A stretch of 64,000 nt of DNA from Algoriphagus oliviformis (GTDB lineage Bacteria > Bacteroidota > Bacteroidia > Cytophagales > Cyclobacteriaceae): NCBI RefSeq assembly GCF_017254915.1, contig NZ_JAFKCT010000010.1, positions 160,702 through 224,701 on the forward strand. Reading direction: 5' to 3'. Positions 59,301 through 64,000 of this stretch are shown in pieces. Position 1 is the first letter of the stretch, and every line of letters starts with the position of its first letter. The translations under genes were made by a program, and so were the position numbers. The notes under the pieces are model-generated. The model was not told where the DNA came from and did not search any database. It was given only the letters and a program-made list of their open reading frames with translations.

Positions 59301-59530
59301 TTCCGATTGCCTTGGCGGGCGGTGCCGGTGCGGAGTGGAAAAACGGCCTGGCTTGGGTCATCATCGGGGGCTTGATGTCCTCCATGTTCCTGACCTTGGT
59401 CGTGGTGCCGGTGATCTACTACCTCTTTGACCGCTTCCTGGCGAAAATCGGCAAAGCCGAGAAAAAAGAAATCCCATTGGACGATACGCCGGTGGAAGAG
59501 TTTGAATCTGAGGCCGCAGCTTACGTCTGA
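56372..59530 (+). CDS. RND efflux permease (HAE1/AcrB family)
   Basis: The 1052-aa pump has the complete two-fold RND plan: 12 membrane helices, two large periplasmic loops, VSTIYPGAAPSEVE-like start region (ISTIYPGAAPSEVETSV), proton-relay Asp-Asp in VGILVDDAIVVIENI, the second-half ALTKSTLSIFSIMGLIMLMGLVAKNAILLVDF, and LMTTLAMVIGMLP. It exports drugs, lipids or metabolites by proton exchange. The substrate is not visible. It is the last core gene of the efflux operon. Confidence 0.95.
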   Translation: MQITKLSIQRSSLVVVLFTVLTLLGIFSYTQLSYELLPKMETNIVTISTIYPGAAPSEVETSVTKKIEDAIASLEGIKSMNSISQESISIITLELETGIDVDISLQDAQRKINAILGDLPEGVDPPSLGKFDLDDMPIMQMAVYSNLDPAAFYDLIKNKIQPSLAQINGVAQVNMLGGTEREIKVNLDRNKLEAYGISPLMVMQKINTSNLDFPTGRLKNNEGQVLIRLAGKFTAVDELKELVIAYRQDESPIQLKEIAEVVDTFKDEDILTRLNNNDAIGLTIQKQSDANAVELSEIIHHELEQLESSYTADGLSFEVSQDSSEFTLEAANDVIKDLVIAIVLVALIMLLFLHSIRNAVIVMVAVPASIIATFTVMMLMGFTLNLMSLLALSLVVGILVDDAIVVIENIYRHLEMGKSIAQASYDGIREIGATVVSITLVIIVVFVPLAMTSGLISGIIRQFSITVAVATLFSLLVAFTLIPLLTSRFSKLEHLNKNSFFGRLVYGFERGLDAFVDWLIDILKWGFAHKFAMLAITFVLFIGSFFLVGGGWIGSEFVSQGDRGEFQIRMELPKDATLEQTNFKTQEVESYLRTLPEVTEVFTTVGRSSGQFTGSQASPFTAEIAVKLVDKKHRTQTGPEFARDVENYLEENVPGAEYTSVPISIMGTAADAPIQVIVSGPDRDSVAVTAQKIEAILAGIRGTRKIESSLEAGNPEIRVEVDRFKMNELGLSMDQVGGTLQVAFNGNDDSKYSDGDYEYDIQIRLNEFDRREISDVESITFLNNKGQLVKLAQFADVVQSEGPTKLERRDRVGSVKITSQVAGVPSGTVGAQLTAQINELQLPPQVQINYDGDMKNQSEGFGSLGIALIASILLIYLIMVALYDSYVYPLVVMFSLPMALIGSLLALALTKSTLSIFSIMGLIMLMGLVAKNAILLVDFTNQLKEAGVEVKKALEKAVKIRFRPILMTTLAMVIGMLPIALAGGAGAEWKNGLAWVIIGGLMSSMFLTLVVVPVIYYLFDRFLAKIGKAEKKEIPLDDTPVEEFESEAAAYV

Positions 59531-59662
59531 TCCGGATTGGTTGATGAATAGGACTAAGCGGGGTCGGTTTCCCTCTGGGATTTCGACCCCGGCCTTACTT
59601 CTCTGGAAATGAGCTGGCCAAAAGCCGAAAAAAATAAAACCAACTACTTAATCTGAACTGGT

Positions 59663-59893
59663 ATGAGAGGAGTCAATATTGCCAAAAAGCTGTACAAAGT
59701 GTTCGAGTCCTACGGGATCAATCTGAACGGACGACAGGGCAACCTGCACCTGAAAAACGACCTGCACATGGATGAGGTCTTCATCAACGGGCTGATTTTT
59801 GAGCTCGAATACGTGTCCCAAAAGAACCTCGAAAAGGACTTTGGAGACCTGGAGCTTCGTCCAGCCCGTCTGATCGCCGAGTTTGTTTCTTGA
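59663..59893 (+). CDS. Acyl-carrier-protein-like small protein without carrier Ser
   Basis: The 76-aa protein has ACP-like helix spacing (VFESYGINL; DLHMDEVFINGLIFELEYV; LRPARLIAEFV). The usual DSL motif carrying the phosphopantetheine Ser reads MDEV, with no Ser at that point, so it cannot carry the usual prosthetic group there. It lies 132 nt after the RND pump, and ends at a strong terminator. I recall such proteins as ACP-like or DUF2492-like entries in Bacteroidota but cannot place it exactly. Confidence 0.65.
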   Translation: MRGVNIAKKLYKVFESYGINLNGRQGNLHLKNDLHMDEVFINGLIFELEYVSQKNLEKDFGDLELRPARLIAEFVS

Positions 59894-59925
59894 TAGGAGA
59901 CTAGCCAACGTTGTCTTATTGCCCC

Positions 59926-59957
59926 GCCCGGATTGGTTCGCCAGTCTGGGCTTTTTT
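59926..59957 (+). terminator. Intrinsic terminator with UUCG loop
   Basis: An 11-bp stem (GCCCGGATTGG / CCAGTCTGGGC with two G-T pairs) capped by TTCG is followed by six T. It closes the ACP-like gene and probably the efflux unit. Confidence 0.9.
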
Positions 59958-59962
59958 GTGTC

Positions 59963-60050
59963 TAGTATCAAGTATCTAGTATTGAGTATCAAGTAGCAAG
60001 ACGTTAGAATCAAGACGCAAGAGCGAAGAATCAAGAAGGCCGATATTGGC
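59963..60050. repeat. Degenerate TAGTATCAAG-type repeats
   Basis: A run of related short words (AGTATCAAGTATC, AGTATTGAGTATCAAG, then AGAATCAAGACGCAAG and GAATCAAG) continues for about 90 bases. It has no coding sense. Similar arrays occur between genes of many Bacteroidota; the origin is unknown. Confidence 0.6.
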
Positions 60051-60108
60051 AAGTACCCATAGAGAAGTCCAAGGTTTGTCTTTTGGGATTGGAGTTCCTA
60101 TTGCCGCC

Positions 60109-60139
60109 ATTCCCCCTTGTCAAGGGGGCTAGGGGGATT
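60109..60139 (+). repeat. C/G-rich repeat A, copy 1
   Basis: Reads ATTCCCCCTTGTCAAGGGGG then CTAGGGGGATT: a hairpin plus a trailing G-block. It is followed by CGACTACTGAATATCGAATGGAGG, which is repeated after copy 3. Preceded by a related ~50-base sequence shared with the other A copies. Confidence 0.8.
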
Positions 60140-60179
60140 CGACTACTGAATATCGAATGGAGGAATTGATTTTTGAAAC

Positions 60180-60212
60180 AAATCCCCCCGCCCCCCTTTG
60201 GGAAAGGGGGAG
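60180..60212 (-). repeat. C/G-rich repeat B, copy 1
   Basis: Reads AAATCCCCCCGCCCCCCTTT then GGGAAAGGGGGAG, close to the reverse complement of repeat A. It forms an inverted pair with A1. Confidence 0.75.
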
Positions 60213-60298
60213 TCGGGAAGCGTCGAAAGTATGGAAAGCGAAATGCCTATAGAGAGAGTCGAAGTTTTAAGCTTGAGGATCGAAGGTCCTATTGAGCC

Positions 60299-60330
60299 AA
60301 TTCCCCCTTTTCAAGGGGGCTAGGGGGATT
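60299..60330 (+). repeat. C/G-rich repeat A, copy 2 (left flank of DUF559 gene)
   Basis: Reads AATTCCCCCTTTTCAAGGGG followed by GCTAGGGGGATT. It is preceded by about 50 bases resembling those before copy 1 (shared core CCTATTG...GCC). The DUF559 start codon is 25 nt downstream. Confidence 0.8.
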
Positions 60331-60354
60331 CTGGAAAATTGCCTAGATTACTAC

Positions 60355-60735
60355 ATGTATTTTTTGCCCTACAACCGCTCACTGAGGGACTTTTCAAGGG
60401 AACTCAGAAACCATTCTATGCTATCCGAAATCTTGCTTTGGCAAAAATTGCGCGCCGGATCCTTTCGGGGTTATTCCTTCAATCGGCAAAAGCCACTAGG
60501 GAATTACATCGTTGATTTCTATTGCAAAAAACTGAACCTGGTAATCGAGGTGGATGGAGACTCCCATTTTTATGATGAGGTATTTCTCAATGACGTGATG
60601 AGACAGGATGCCTTGGAAAAAATGGGCTTGTATTTTTTGAGGTTTTCCGATATCGAGGTCAAAAAGCAGATGAACTCGGTGCTTGCGCAGATCGGATTTT
60701 ACATAGACGATTGGGAAGCATTGCATTTGAAATAA
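60355..60735 (+). CDS. DUF559-family (Vsr-like) endonuclease domain protein
   Basis: The protein has 126 aa from ATG 60355 (MYFLPYNRSLRDFSRELRNH). An upstream frame through repeat A2 is open but encodes only repeat sequence. DUF559 has a restriction-endonuclease-like fold: LRNHSMLSEILLWQKLRAG, FNRQKPLGNYIVDFYC, then NLVIEVDGDSHF (catalytic Asp/Glu-x-Asp), and YFLRFSDIEVKKQMNSVL. It may cut DNA; the biological role of stand-alone DUF559 is unknown. The gene lies exactly between repeats A2 and B2. Confidence 0.88.
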   Translation: MYFLPYNRSLRDFSRELRNHSMLSEILLWQKLRAGSFRGYSFNRQKPLGNYIVDFYCKKLNLVIEVDGDSHFYDEVFLNDVMRQDALEKMGLYFLRFSDIEVKKQMNSVLAQIGFYIDDWEALHLK

Positions 60736-60766
60736 ATCCCCCCAACCCCCTTTGGAAAAGGGGGAG
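60734..60766 (-). repeat. C/G-rich repeat B, copy 2 (right flank of DUF559 gene)
   Basis: Reads AAATCCCCCCAACCCCCTTT then GGAAAAGGGGGAG, matching copy B1 except for a few bases. It begins within the TAA stop of the DUF559 gene. Confidence 0.78.
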
Positions 60767-60852
60767 TCTGGAAACGCCCAAAGGCAACCAGACAAAGTTC
60801 CAATAGCAGCCATCATACACAACCTTTTGAAGATGGAGTTACCTTTTGAGGC

Positions 60853-60884
60853 AATTCCCCCTTTCGAAGGGGACTAGGGGGATT
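60853..60884 (+). repeat. C/G-rich repeat A, copy 3
   Basis: Reads AATTCCCCCTTTCGAAGGGG followed by ACTAGGGGGATT. It is followed by CGACTACTGAATCTCGAATG, nearly identical to the bases after copy 1, and preceded by a related sequence (GGAGTTACCTTTTGAGGC). So copies 1 and 3 share more than 80 bases. Confidence 0.78.
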
Positions 60885-60922
60885 CGACTACTGAATCTCG
60901 AATGGAGGTCGTACCCAACTGG

Positions 60923-60964
60923 TTGGGGTCAGAGGGTAAAAAGTTTGGGTCGGAGGGTAAAAGA
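60923..60964 (+). repeat. Tandem 21-bp repeat, two copies
   Basis: TTGGGGTCAGAGGGTAAAAAG and TTTGGGTCGGAGGGTAAAAGA sit head to tail, matching at most positions. Function unknown. Confidence 0.6.
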
Positions 60965-60987
60965 TCTACCCGATTCCGATGTGGTTT

Positions 60988-61153
60988 AAGGGCGTAGCCC
61001 CGCCATCTTCGTGGGAAATACGCCCATAAGAGTCAAATAGGGGCGTAGCCTTGACATAGACTGTGGCAAAATGCAGCCTAGGAAGGATCACAGCGCTACG
61101 CTCCTTCGTGGAATCTCCGAGGAACTCCGCTACGAAGAACCAAGGGCTACGCC
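60988..61153. repeat. Inverted GGCGTAGCC repeats
   Basis: GGCGTAGCC occurs at about 60991 and 61042. Its complement, in CAAGGGCTACGCC, is at 61141-61153. A degenerate inner pair (CGCTACG) lies between. The whole could fold into a long stem. Confidence 0.5.
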
Positions 61154-61363
61154 ACTGAATCCTAGCCCAGCTGGAAGAGGTCAAAGGAAAAATAATCTTG
61201 TCTGACCTAAAAAACAGAGTCTCATTTCCAAGAAGTCTGATATCTTTAGGACAGTGCAGTTGCCTGCTGCTATTTCCGCCCAAATCTGGGACAGGAAATA
61301 GGAATCAGATACCGCCTTAAAAATGGAATCCGTCCCAAGCCGGGATCAACCCAACCCCGAAAC

Positions 61364-61447
61364 TACTTGAAAAATATCCGCAATGCGGGATATATCCCAA
61401 TACCGAAATATCCCGCAATAGTTGCGGGTATAAACTTGTTGTAGGGC
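61364..61447 (+). repeat. Possible first attC-like boundary of the cassette array
   Basis: Two hairpins (around GCAATGC near 61380, and CCCGCAA-TAG-TTGCGGG near 61412-61428) precede TTGTTGTAGGGC (61436-61447). That 12-mer is the exact reverse complement of the word following the DUF4166 gene, so it marks the left end of the first unit. A full attC for the unit further left is not clear. Confidence 0.4.
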
Positions 61448-61467
61448 ATTTAAAAGACAACCAACAT

Positions 61468-62370
61468 TTGAAGAGAAAACCACTATATATTGAAACCAAA
61501 ATAGAATGCGACTTAGACGACTTGTGGACAAAAACGCAAGAACCGTCATTGCATCAGGAATGGGATTTAAGGTTTTCCGAAATATCATACTTACCAAAAA
61601 AAAACCCGACTGACCCACAAGAGTTTCTGTACTCAACAAAAATTGGATTAGGAATTAAGGTAAACGGAATCGGAGAAAGTGTTGCAACCAAAACCAAAGA
61701 CAGTGGGGAAAGCACATCGGTTTTAAAATTTTCATCAGACAGCAAAATTTCAATAATTAAACAAGGTTCAGGATATTGGAAATATGTTCCAGAGCCAGGT
61801 GGAATAAAATTCTTTACAGGTTATGACTATAAAACACGTTGGGGGCTTCTTGGAAACCTAATTGACAAATTAATTTTCAGACCATTAATGATTTGGGCAA
61901 CGGCTTGGAGTTTTGATTGCTTGAAAAATTGGATTGAAAAAGGACTTCACCCAAAACAAGCGATAACCGCTCAATTATCAGTTTTGCTAGTACATTTAGT
62001 ACTAGGAATCGTTTGGATTTATCAGGGACTAATTCCAAAAGTACTTTTTACAGACACGGGGGAAATTGAAATATTAAGACAATCAGGATTGTTTAATGGA
62101 AAGGAAGAAAAAATTTTGACCATCATAGGCGTTGCTGAAATTGCTTTTGGAGTTTCATTGATTTTCATTCAGAGAAAAGCCCTTCAGTATTTAAATATAT
62201 TAGGATTGTGTCTTCTCACAGTTGGAGCAATTTTTAGCGACTTTATGATTTTCACACTTCCATTTAATCCATTTGCCCTAAACATATCAATGATAGCTCT
62301 TTCTGTAATAGCAATTTTAAATTTCAGCTATTTGCCAAAGGCTTCTAATTGCATTACAAAACAGAAATAA
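61468..62370 (+). CDS. SRPBCC-like domain fused to a DoxX-like membrane domain
   Basis: The 300-aa product has a TTG start (no ATG nearby). Residues 1-150 resemble an SRPBCC/polyketide-cyclase fold (YIETKIECDLDDLWTKTQEPSLHQEWD, then WGLLGNLIDKLIFRPLMIW). Residues about 165-295 form four membrane helices of DoxX type (LSVLLVHLVLGIVWIYQGLIPK). The codon use is A+T-rich, unlike the genes before 60 kb. Its TAA overlaps the ATG of the DUF4166 gene by one base (TAATG). The unit is framed by TTGTTGTAGGGC and its reverse complement. Confidence 0.75.
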   Translation: MKRKPLYIETKIECDLDDLWTKTQEPSLHQEWDLRFSEISYLPKKNPTDPQEFLYSTKIGLGIKVNGIGESVATKTKDSGESTSVLKFSSDSKISIIKQGSGYWKYVPEPGGIKFFTGYDYKTRWGLLGNLIDKLIFRPLMIWATAWSFDCLKNWIEKGLHPKQAITAQLSVLLVHLVLGIVWIYQGLIPKVLFTDTGEIEILRQSGLFNGKEEKILTIIGVAEIAFGVSLIFIQRKALQYLNILGLCLLTVGAIFSDFMIFTLPFNPFALNISMIALSVIAILNFSYLPKASNCITKQK

Positions 62371-63053
62371 TGAAATCAATTTACCAACAAGTTTTAGGTT
62401 CAGACTTTGACAGACTTCATCCACAGATTCAAAAGCGATTTGGCTTTAACAGCAATGACAAAATTGCCTCGGTTGGAAAAGGAGTTATGCAAAGTGTTTG
62501 GTATGGAAAACCATATACGTTGCCATTTCTGTACATTGGGACATGGAGAAACATTATGTTCCCGCAGAAAGGAAAAGACATTCCTTTTTCAATTGAGAAC
62601 TACGCTTACAAAGACAAATTTGGGAGAGAAACCGTTACTTGGGTTCGTAAATACCAATTTCCAAAGCGTATTCGCAGATTTGACGCAACAATGATTTACA
62701 GTGAGAAAAGAAAACGGATTGTGGACTATTTGGGAACACATCAACATCTTGCGGTTGACATTGAAATGACTGTCGCTGAAAACGGTGGAATTAAACTTCG
62801 TTCAGGAGAGCAAAGATTTTATGAAGGATTTTTAGGCTTTAAATTTCCAATGCTATTTTCAGGAGAAGCGAATGTTTGTGAGTGGTTTGACGATAAAGAG
62901 CAAAAGTTTAAAATCTCAGTTGTTGTGAGTAACAAAACTTGGGGGAAATTATTCGGCTATGAAGGAACATTTGAAACTGAATATAAACCAATAAATTCAA
63001 TTGCAGACATTCCAAAAGACGTTATGCCACTAAGAGAAGAAATAAGAGAATAA
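62370..63053 (+). CDS. DUF4166 domain protein
   Basis: The protein has 227 aa from ATG 62370 (MKSIYQQVLGSDFDRLHPQI). The DUF4166 pattern is clear: LHPQIQKRFGF, then GVMQSVWYGKPYTLPFLYIG and WVRKYQFPKRIRRFDATM. DUF4166 often accompanies DoxX-like genes or is fused to oxidoreductases; function is unknown. It is translationally coupled to the preceding gene and belongs to the same A+T-rich unit. Confidence 0.82.
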   Translation: MKSIYQQVLGSDFDRLHPQIQKRFGFNSNDKIASVGKGVMQSVWYGKPYTLPFLYIGTWRNIMFPQKGKDIPFSIENYAYKDKFGRETVTWVRKYQFPKRIRRFDATMIYSEKRKRIVDYLGTHQHLAVDIEMTVAENGGIKLRSGEQRFYEGFLGFKFPMLFSGEANVCEWFDDKEQKFKISVVVSNKTWGKLFGYEGTFETEYKPINSIADIPKDVMPLREEIRE

Positions 63054-63062
63054 AATAAAAAC

Positions 63063-63202
63063 GCCCTACAACAATGCATATAAAAAATAGGCGAAATAGT
63101 AGTAAAATCAAGGCTTTCCGCTCGTATCATACTTTGTACTCAACCGAAAGTATAGTGCTTCGAAATCGCCTACTTTTCATATGCTAACCGTTATGTGTAA
63201 GC
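63063..63202 (+). repeat. attC-like recombination site 2
   Basis: About 140 bases. GCCCTACAACAA (63063-63074) is the exact reverse complement of the word that opens this unit at 61436. TGCATATAAAAAATAGGCGA (63075-63094) pairs with TCGCCTACTTTTCATATGC (63166-63184) at 17 of 20 positions. An inner pair (ATACTTT 63129-63135 with AAAGTAT 63147-63153) is also present. GTTATGTGTAAGC (63190-63202) then opens the next unit. The size and order (R'', L'', L', R') are those of integron attC sites. The core words deviate from strict GTTRRRY. Confidence 0.6.
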
Positions 63203-63227
63203 TTAAAGACCAACAACACGACAAGAA

Positions 63228-63857
63228 ATGAGTGCAGAAATTTTAAACCAAACACCGACATCGGGAGACTATCCAGAAAAACATTTTGGACAGACTTTCA
63301 ATTCTCGACTTTGGGTAAAGTTTATGGACAACAATTTTCAAGAATGGGTTGGTTGTTTTCCTCGACCTTACCAATCCTTCGACAAAGTATTAACTGACAA
63401 TGCCAATGATACAGCTTTTATTGTGGCAGGCGGGCAAGGTTATTTAATCGACATTTCGACAAGAGAGTTGTTACACGAAATGGACGACATTCCTGTTCTT
63501 GAAAGCGTAATTCACACGACAAATCCTGAATACTTTTTAGTCGGTGCTTGTTATTGCATTTACATTTTTGACAACAGAAAGCTAATCAAACGTTACGACC
63601 CAGACTTTACTGTGGACGGAATATATTTCACAGAACAGAAAGACCAAAAAGCAATCGGACATTTATACTCATACGAATATCAACAAGACTTAAATGTTGG
63701 TTTTTCGTTTGACCTTGTGACTAATGAAATGACAATAGACAAGAATGTGAAAATTAGACAACTTGGACCTTTTGAATTTGTAACGGTGACAGAAAAGGAA
63801 GTAAAAGAAAACGAAAGCTTTTTTACTAAAATATTAAGACGACTAACAGGCAAATGA
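63228..63857 (+). CDS. Unknown cassette-borne protein, 209 aa
   Basis: It starts MSAEILNQTPTSGDYPEKHFG and ends SFFTKILRRLTGK. It has no signal peptide or membrane segment. Repeated aromatic-rich strands (YLIDISTRELLHEM, YFLVGACYCIYIFDNRKLIKRY, HLYSYEYQQDLNVGF) suggest a beta-rich fold, perhaps a propeller-like or immunity-type protein. A+T-rich like its neighbours. It is framed by GTTATGTGTAAGC and GCCTACACATAAC (12 of 13 complementary). I do not recognise it. Confidence 0.7.
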   Translation: MSAEILNQTPTSGDYPEKHFGQTFNSRLWVKFMDNNFQEWVGCFPRPYQSFDKVLTDNANDTAFIVAGGQGYLIDISTRELLHEMDDIPVLESVIHTTNPEYFLVGACYCIYIFDNRKLIKRYDPDFTVDGIYFTEQKDQKAIGHLYSYEYQQDLNVGFSFDLVTNEMTIDKNVKIRQLGPFEFVTVTEKEVKENESFFTKILRRLTGK

Positions 63858-63864
63858 GAAGAAA

Positions 63865-63930
63865 GCCTACACATAACAACTAGGTTTTCGTTGCGTCCGC
63901 AGGACGAACAATGAAACCGATGTTGCACGG
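63865..63930 (+). repeat. attC-like recombination site 3
   Basis: GCCTACACATAAC (63865-63877) matches the reverse complement of GTTATGTGTAAGC, which opens this unit, at 12 of 13 bases. AACTAGGTTTTCGTTGCGTC (from 63878) and its imperfect complement GGACGAACAATGAAACCGAT (from 63902) form a hairpin with loop GCA. GTTGCACGG (63922-63930) would open the next unit. The length of about 66 bases fits attC. Confidence 0.6.
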
Positions 63931-64000
63931 AACCGGGGAGGTTCCTATGGGGATTGAGTCGGGATTTTTGGAGCCGTTTGAGTAGGCTGTTCAGGTCAAA

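Larger units (their letters stand above)
60109..60212. mobile_element. Gene-less miniature form of the DUF559 element (A1 to B1)
   Basis: Copy A1 and copy B1 face each other with about 40 bases between. The bases just before B1 (TTTTTGAAACAAATCCCCCC) resemble the end of the DUF559 gene before B2 (GCATTTGAAATAAATCCCCCC). This looks like the element with its gene deleted, comparable to a MITE. Inferred from this one locus. Confidence 0.45.
60299..60766. mobile_element. DUF559 nuclease gene bounded by inverted C/G-rich repeats (A2 to B2)
   Basis: The nuclease gene fits tightly between A2 and B2. B2 begins at the gene's stop codon. The repeats are imperfect inverted copies (about 30 bases). No transposase is present. 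A further direct copy (A3) and a gene-less pair (A1/B1) lie beside it. I recall DUF559 genes next to such AATCCCCCTAGCCCCC repeats in many Bacteroidota. That it is mobile is inference. Confidence 0.5.
60909..61467. other. Gene-free accessory region with repeats
   Basis: About 560 bases without a credible gene lie between the DUF559 element and the A+T-rich cassette genes. Contents are the tandem 21-bp repeat at 60923-60964, inverted GGCGTAGCC words at 60988-61153, and several hairpins at about 61370-61430. The short frames present have no protein-like character. Confidence 0.55.

Noticed and set aside
60109..60884. Possible CRISPR array from the repeated C/G-rich blocks
   Set aside because: Copies are in both orientations, unevenly spaced, contain a gene, and have no cas genes nearby.
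61364..61447. Primary attI site of an integron
   Set aside because: No integrase gene or integrase promoter is in the window, and the sequence left of the end word is not clearly attI- or attC-like.
1..64000. tRNA and rRNA genes
   Set aside because: No T-loop/CCA-like or rRNA-like sequence was noticed in the intergenic regions; a tRNAscan/Infernal run would settle it.

Overview
The window is chromosomal DNA from a member of the Bacteroidota, most likely class Cytophagia and near the Cyclobacteriaceae/Algoriphagus group. This is inferred from gene families typical of that group (head-GIN lipoprotein, DUF3822-coaD pair, DUF502, DUF4136, LptE-SecG operon, Bacteroidota-type OmpA/PD40 protein), from promoters of the TTG-N19-TAnnTTTG type, from the lack of clear Shine-Dalgarno sequences, and from many lipoprotein signal peptides ending at Cys. 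Most of the window is about half G+C. From about 61.4 kb to 63.9 kb it becomes clearly A+T-rich. No rRNA, tRNA or CRISPR array was seen.

Layout. 0-5 kb: C-terminal part of a tricorn-like S41 protease, an orphan BlaI repressor, an acyl desaturase, a small holin-like membrane protein, an AlbA_2 protein and a histone-deacetylase-like enzyme. 5-15 kb: OmpH-like lipoprotein, deoxyhypusine-synthase homologue plus OmpA protein, Tat-exported Gfo/Idh/MocA oxidoreductase, GH20 hexosaminidase, Na+/alanine symporter plus glycerate kinase, and two small unknown genes. 15-30 kb: response regulator, DUF4136 lipoprotein, dCMP deaminase, murB, desuccinylase-like hydrolase, phosphoglucomutase, GH2 hydrolase, DUF502, hpd, a BASS transporter plus acyltransferase, twin Cys-rich lipoproteins, GIN lipoprotein and a beta-lactamase-fold hydrolase.

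30-45 kb: minus-strand operon miaB / sigma-54 regulator / lptE / hypothetical / secG; a toxin-antitoxin pair with a frameshifted toxin; pabB-dinB; yceI; gamma carbonic anhydrase; a membrane protein broken by an in-frame stop; a glutamine amidotransferase; pyrE; two Nudix hydrolases; and a hypothetical / DUF3822 / coaD operon. 45-60 kb: RecD-like helicase, DUF1573 protein, a deleted remnant of terC, an MsbA-like ABC exporter, NeuD-like acetyltransferase, histidine kinase, LytTR and Rcp1-like response regulators, Tat metallophosphoesterase, and a GbsR/MarR-regulated tripartite RND efflux operon followed by an ACP-like protein lacking the usual carrier Ser.

60-64 kb is an accessory region. A DUF559 nuclease gene sits between C/G-rich inverted repeats, next to a gene-less miniature copy of the same arrangement. 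It is followed by two A+T-rich gene units (DoxX-like plus DUF4166; an unknown 209-aa protein). Each unit starts with a short sequence repeated in inverted form just after its gene, followed by a long imperfect palindrome. This is the organisation of integron gene cassettes with attC sites, but no integrase is in the window. These two neighbouring structures are the best candidates for something undescribed here.
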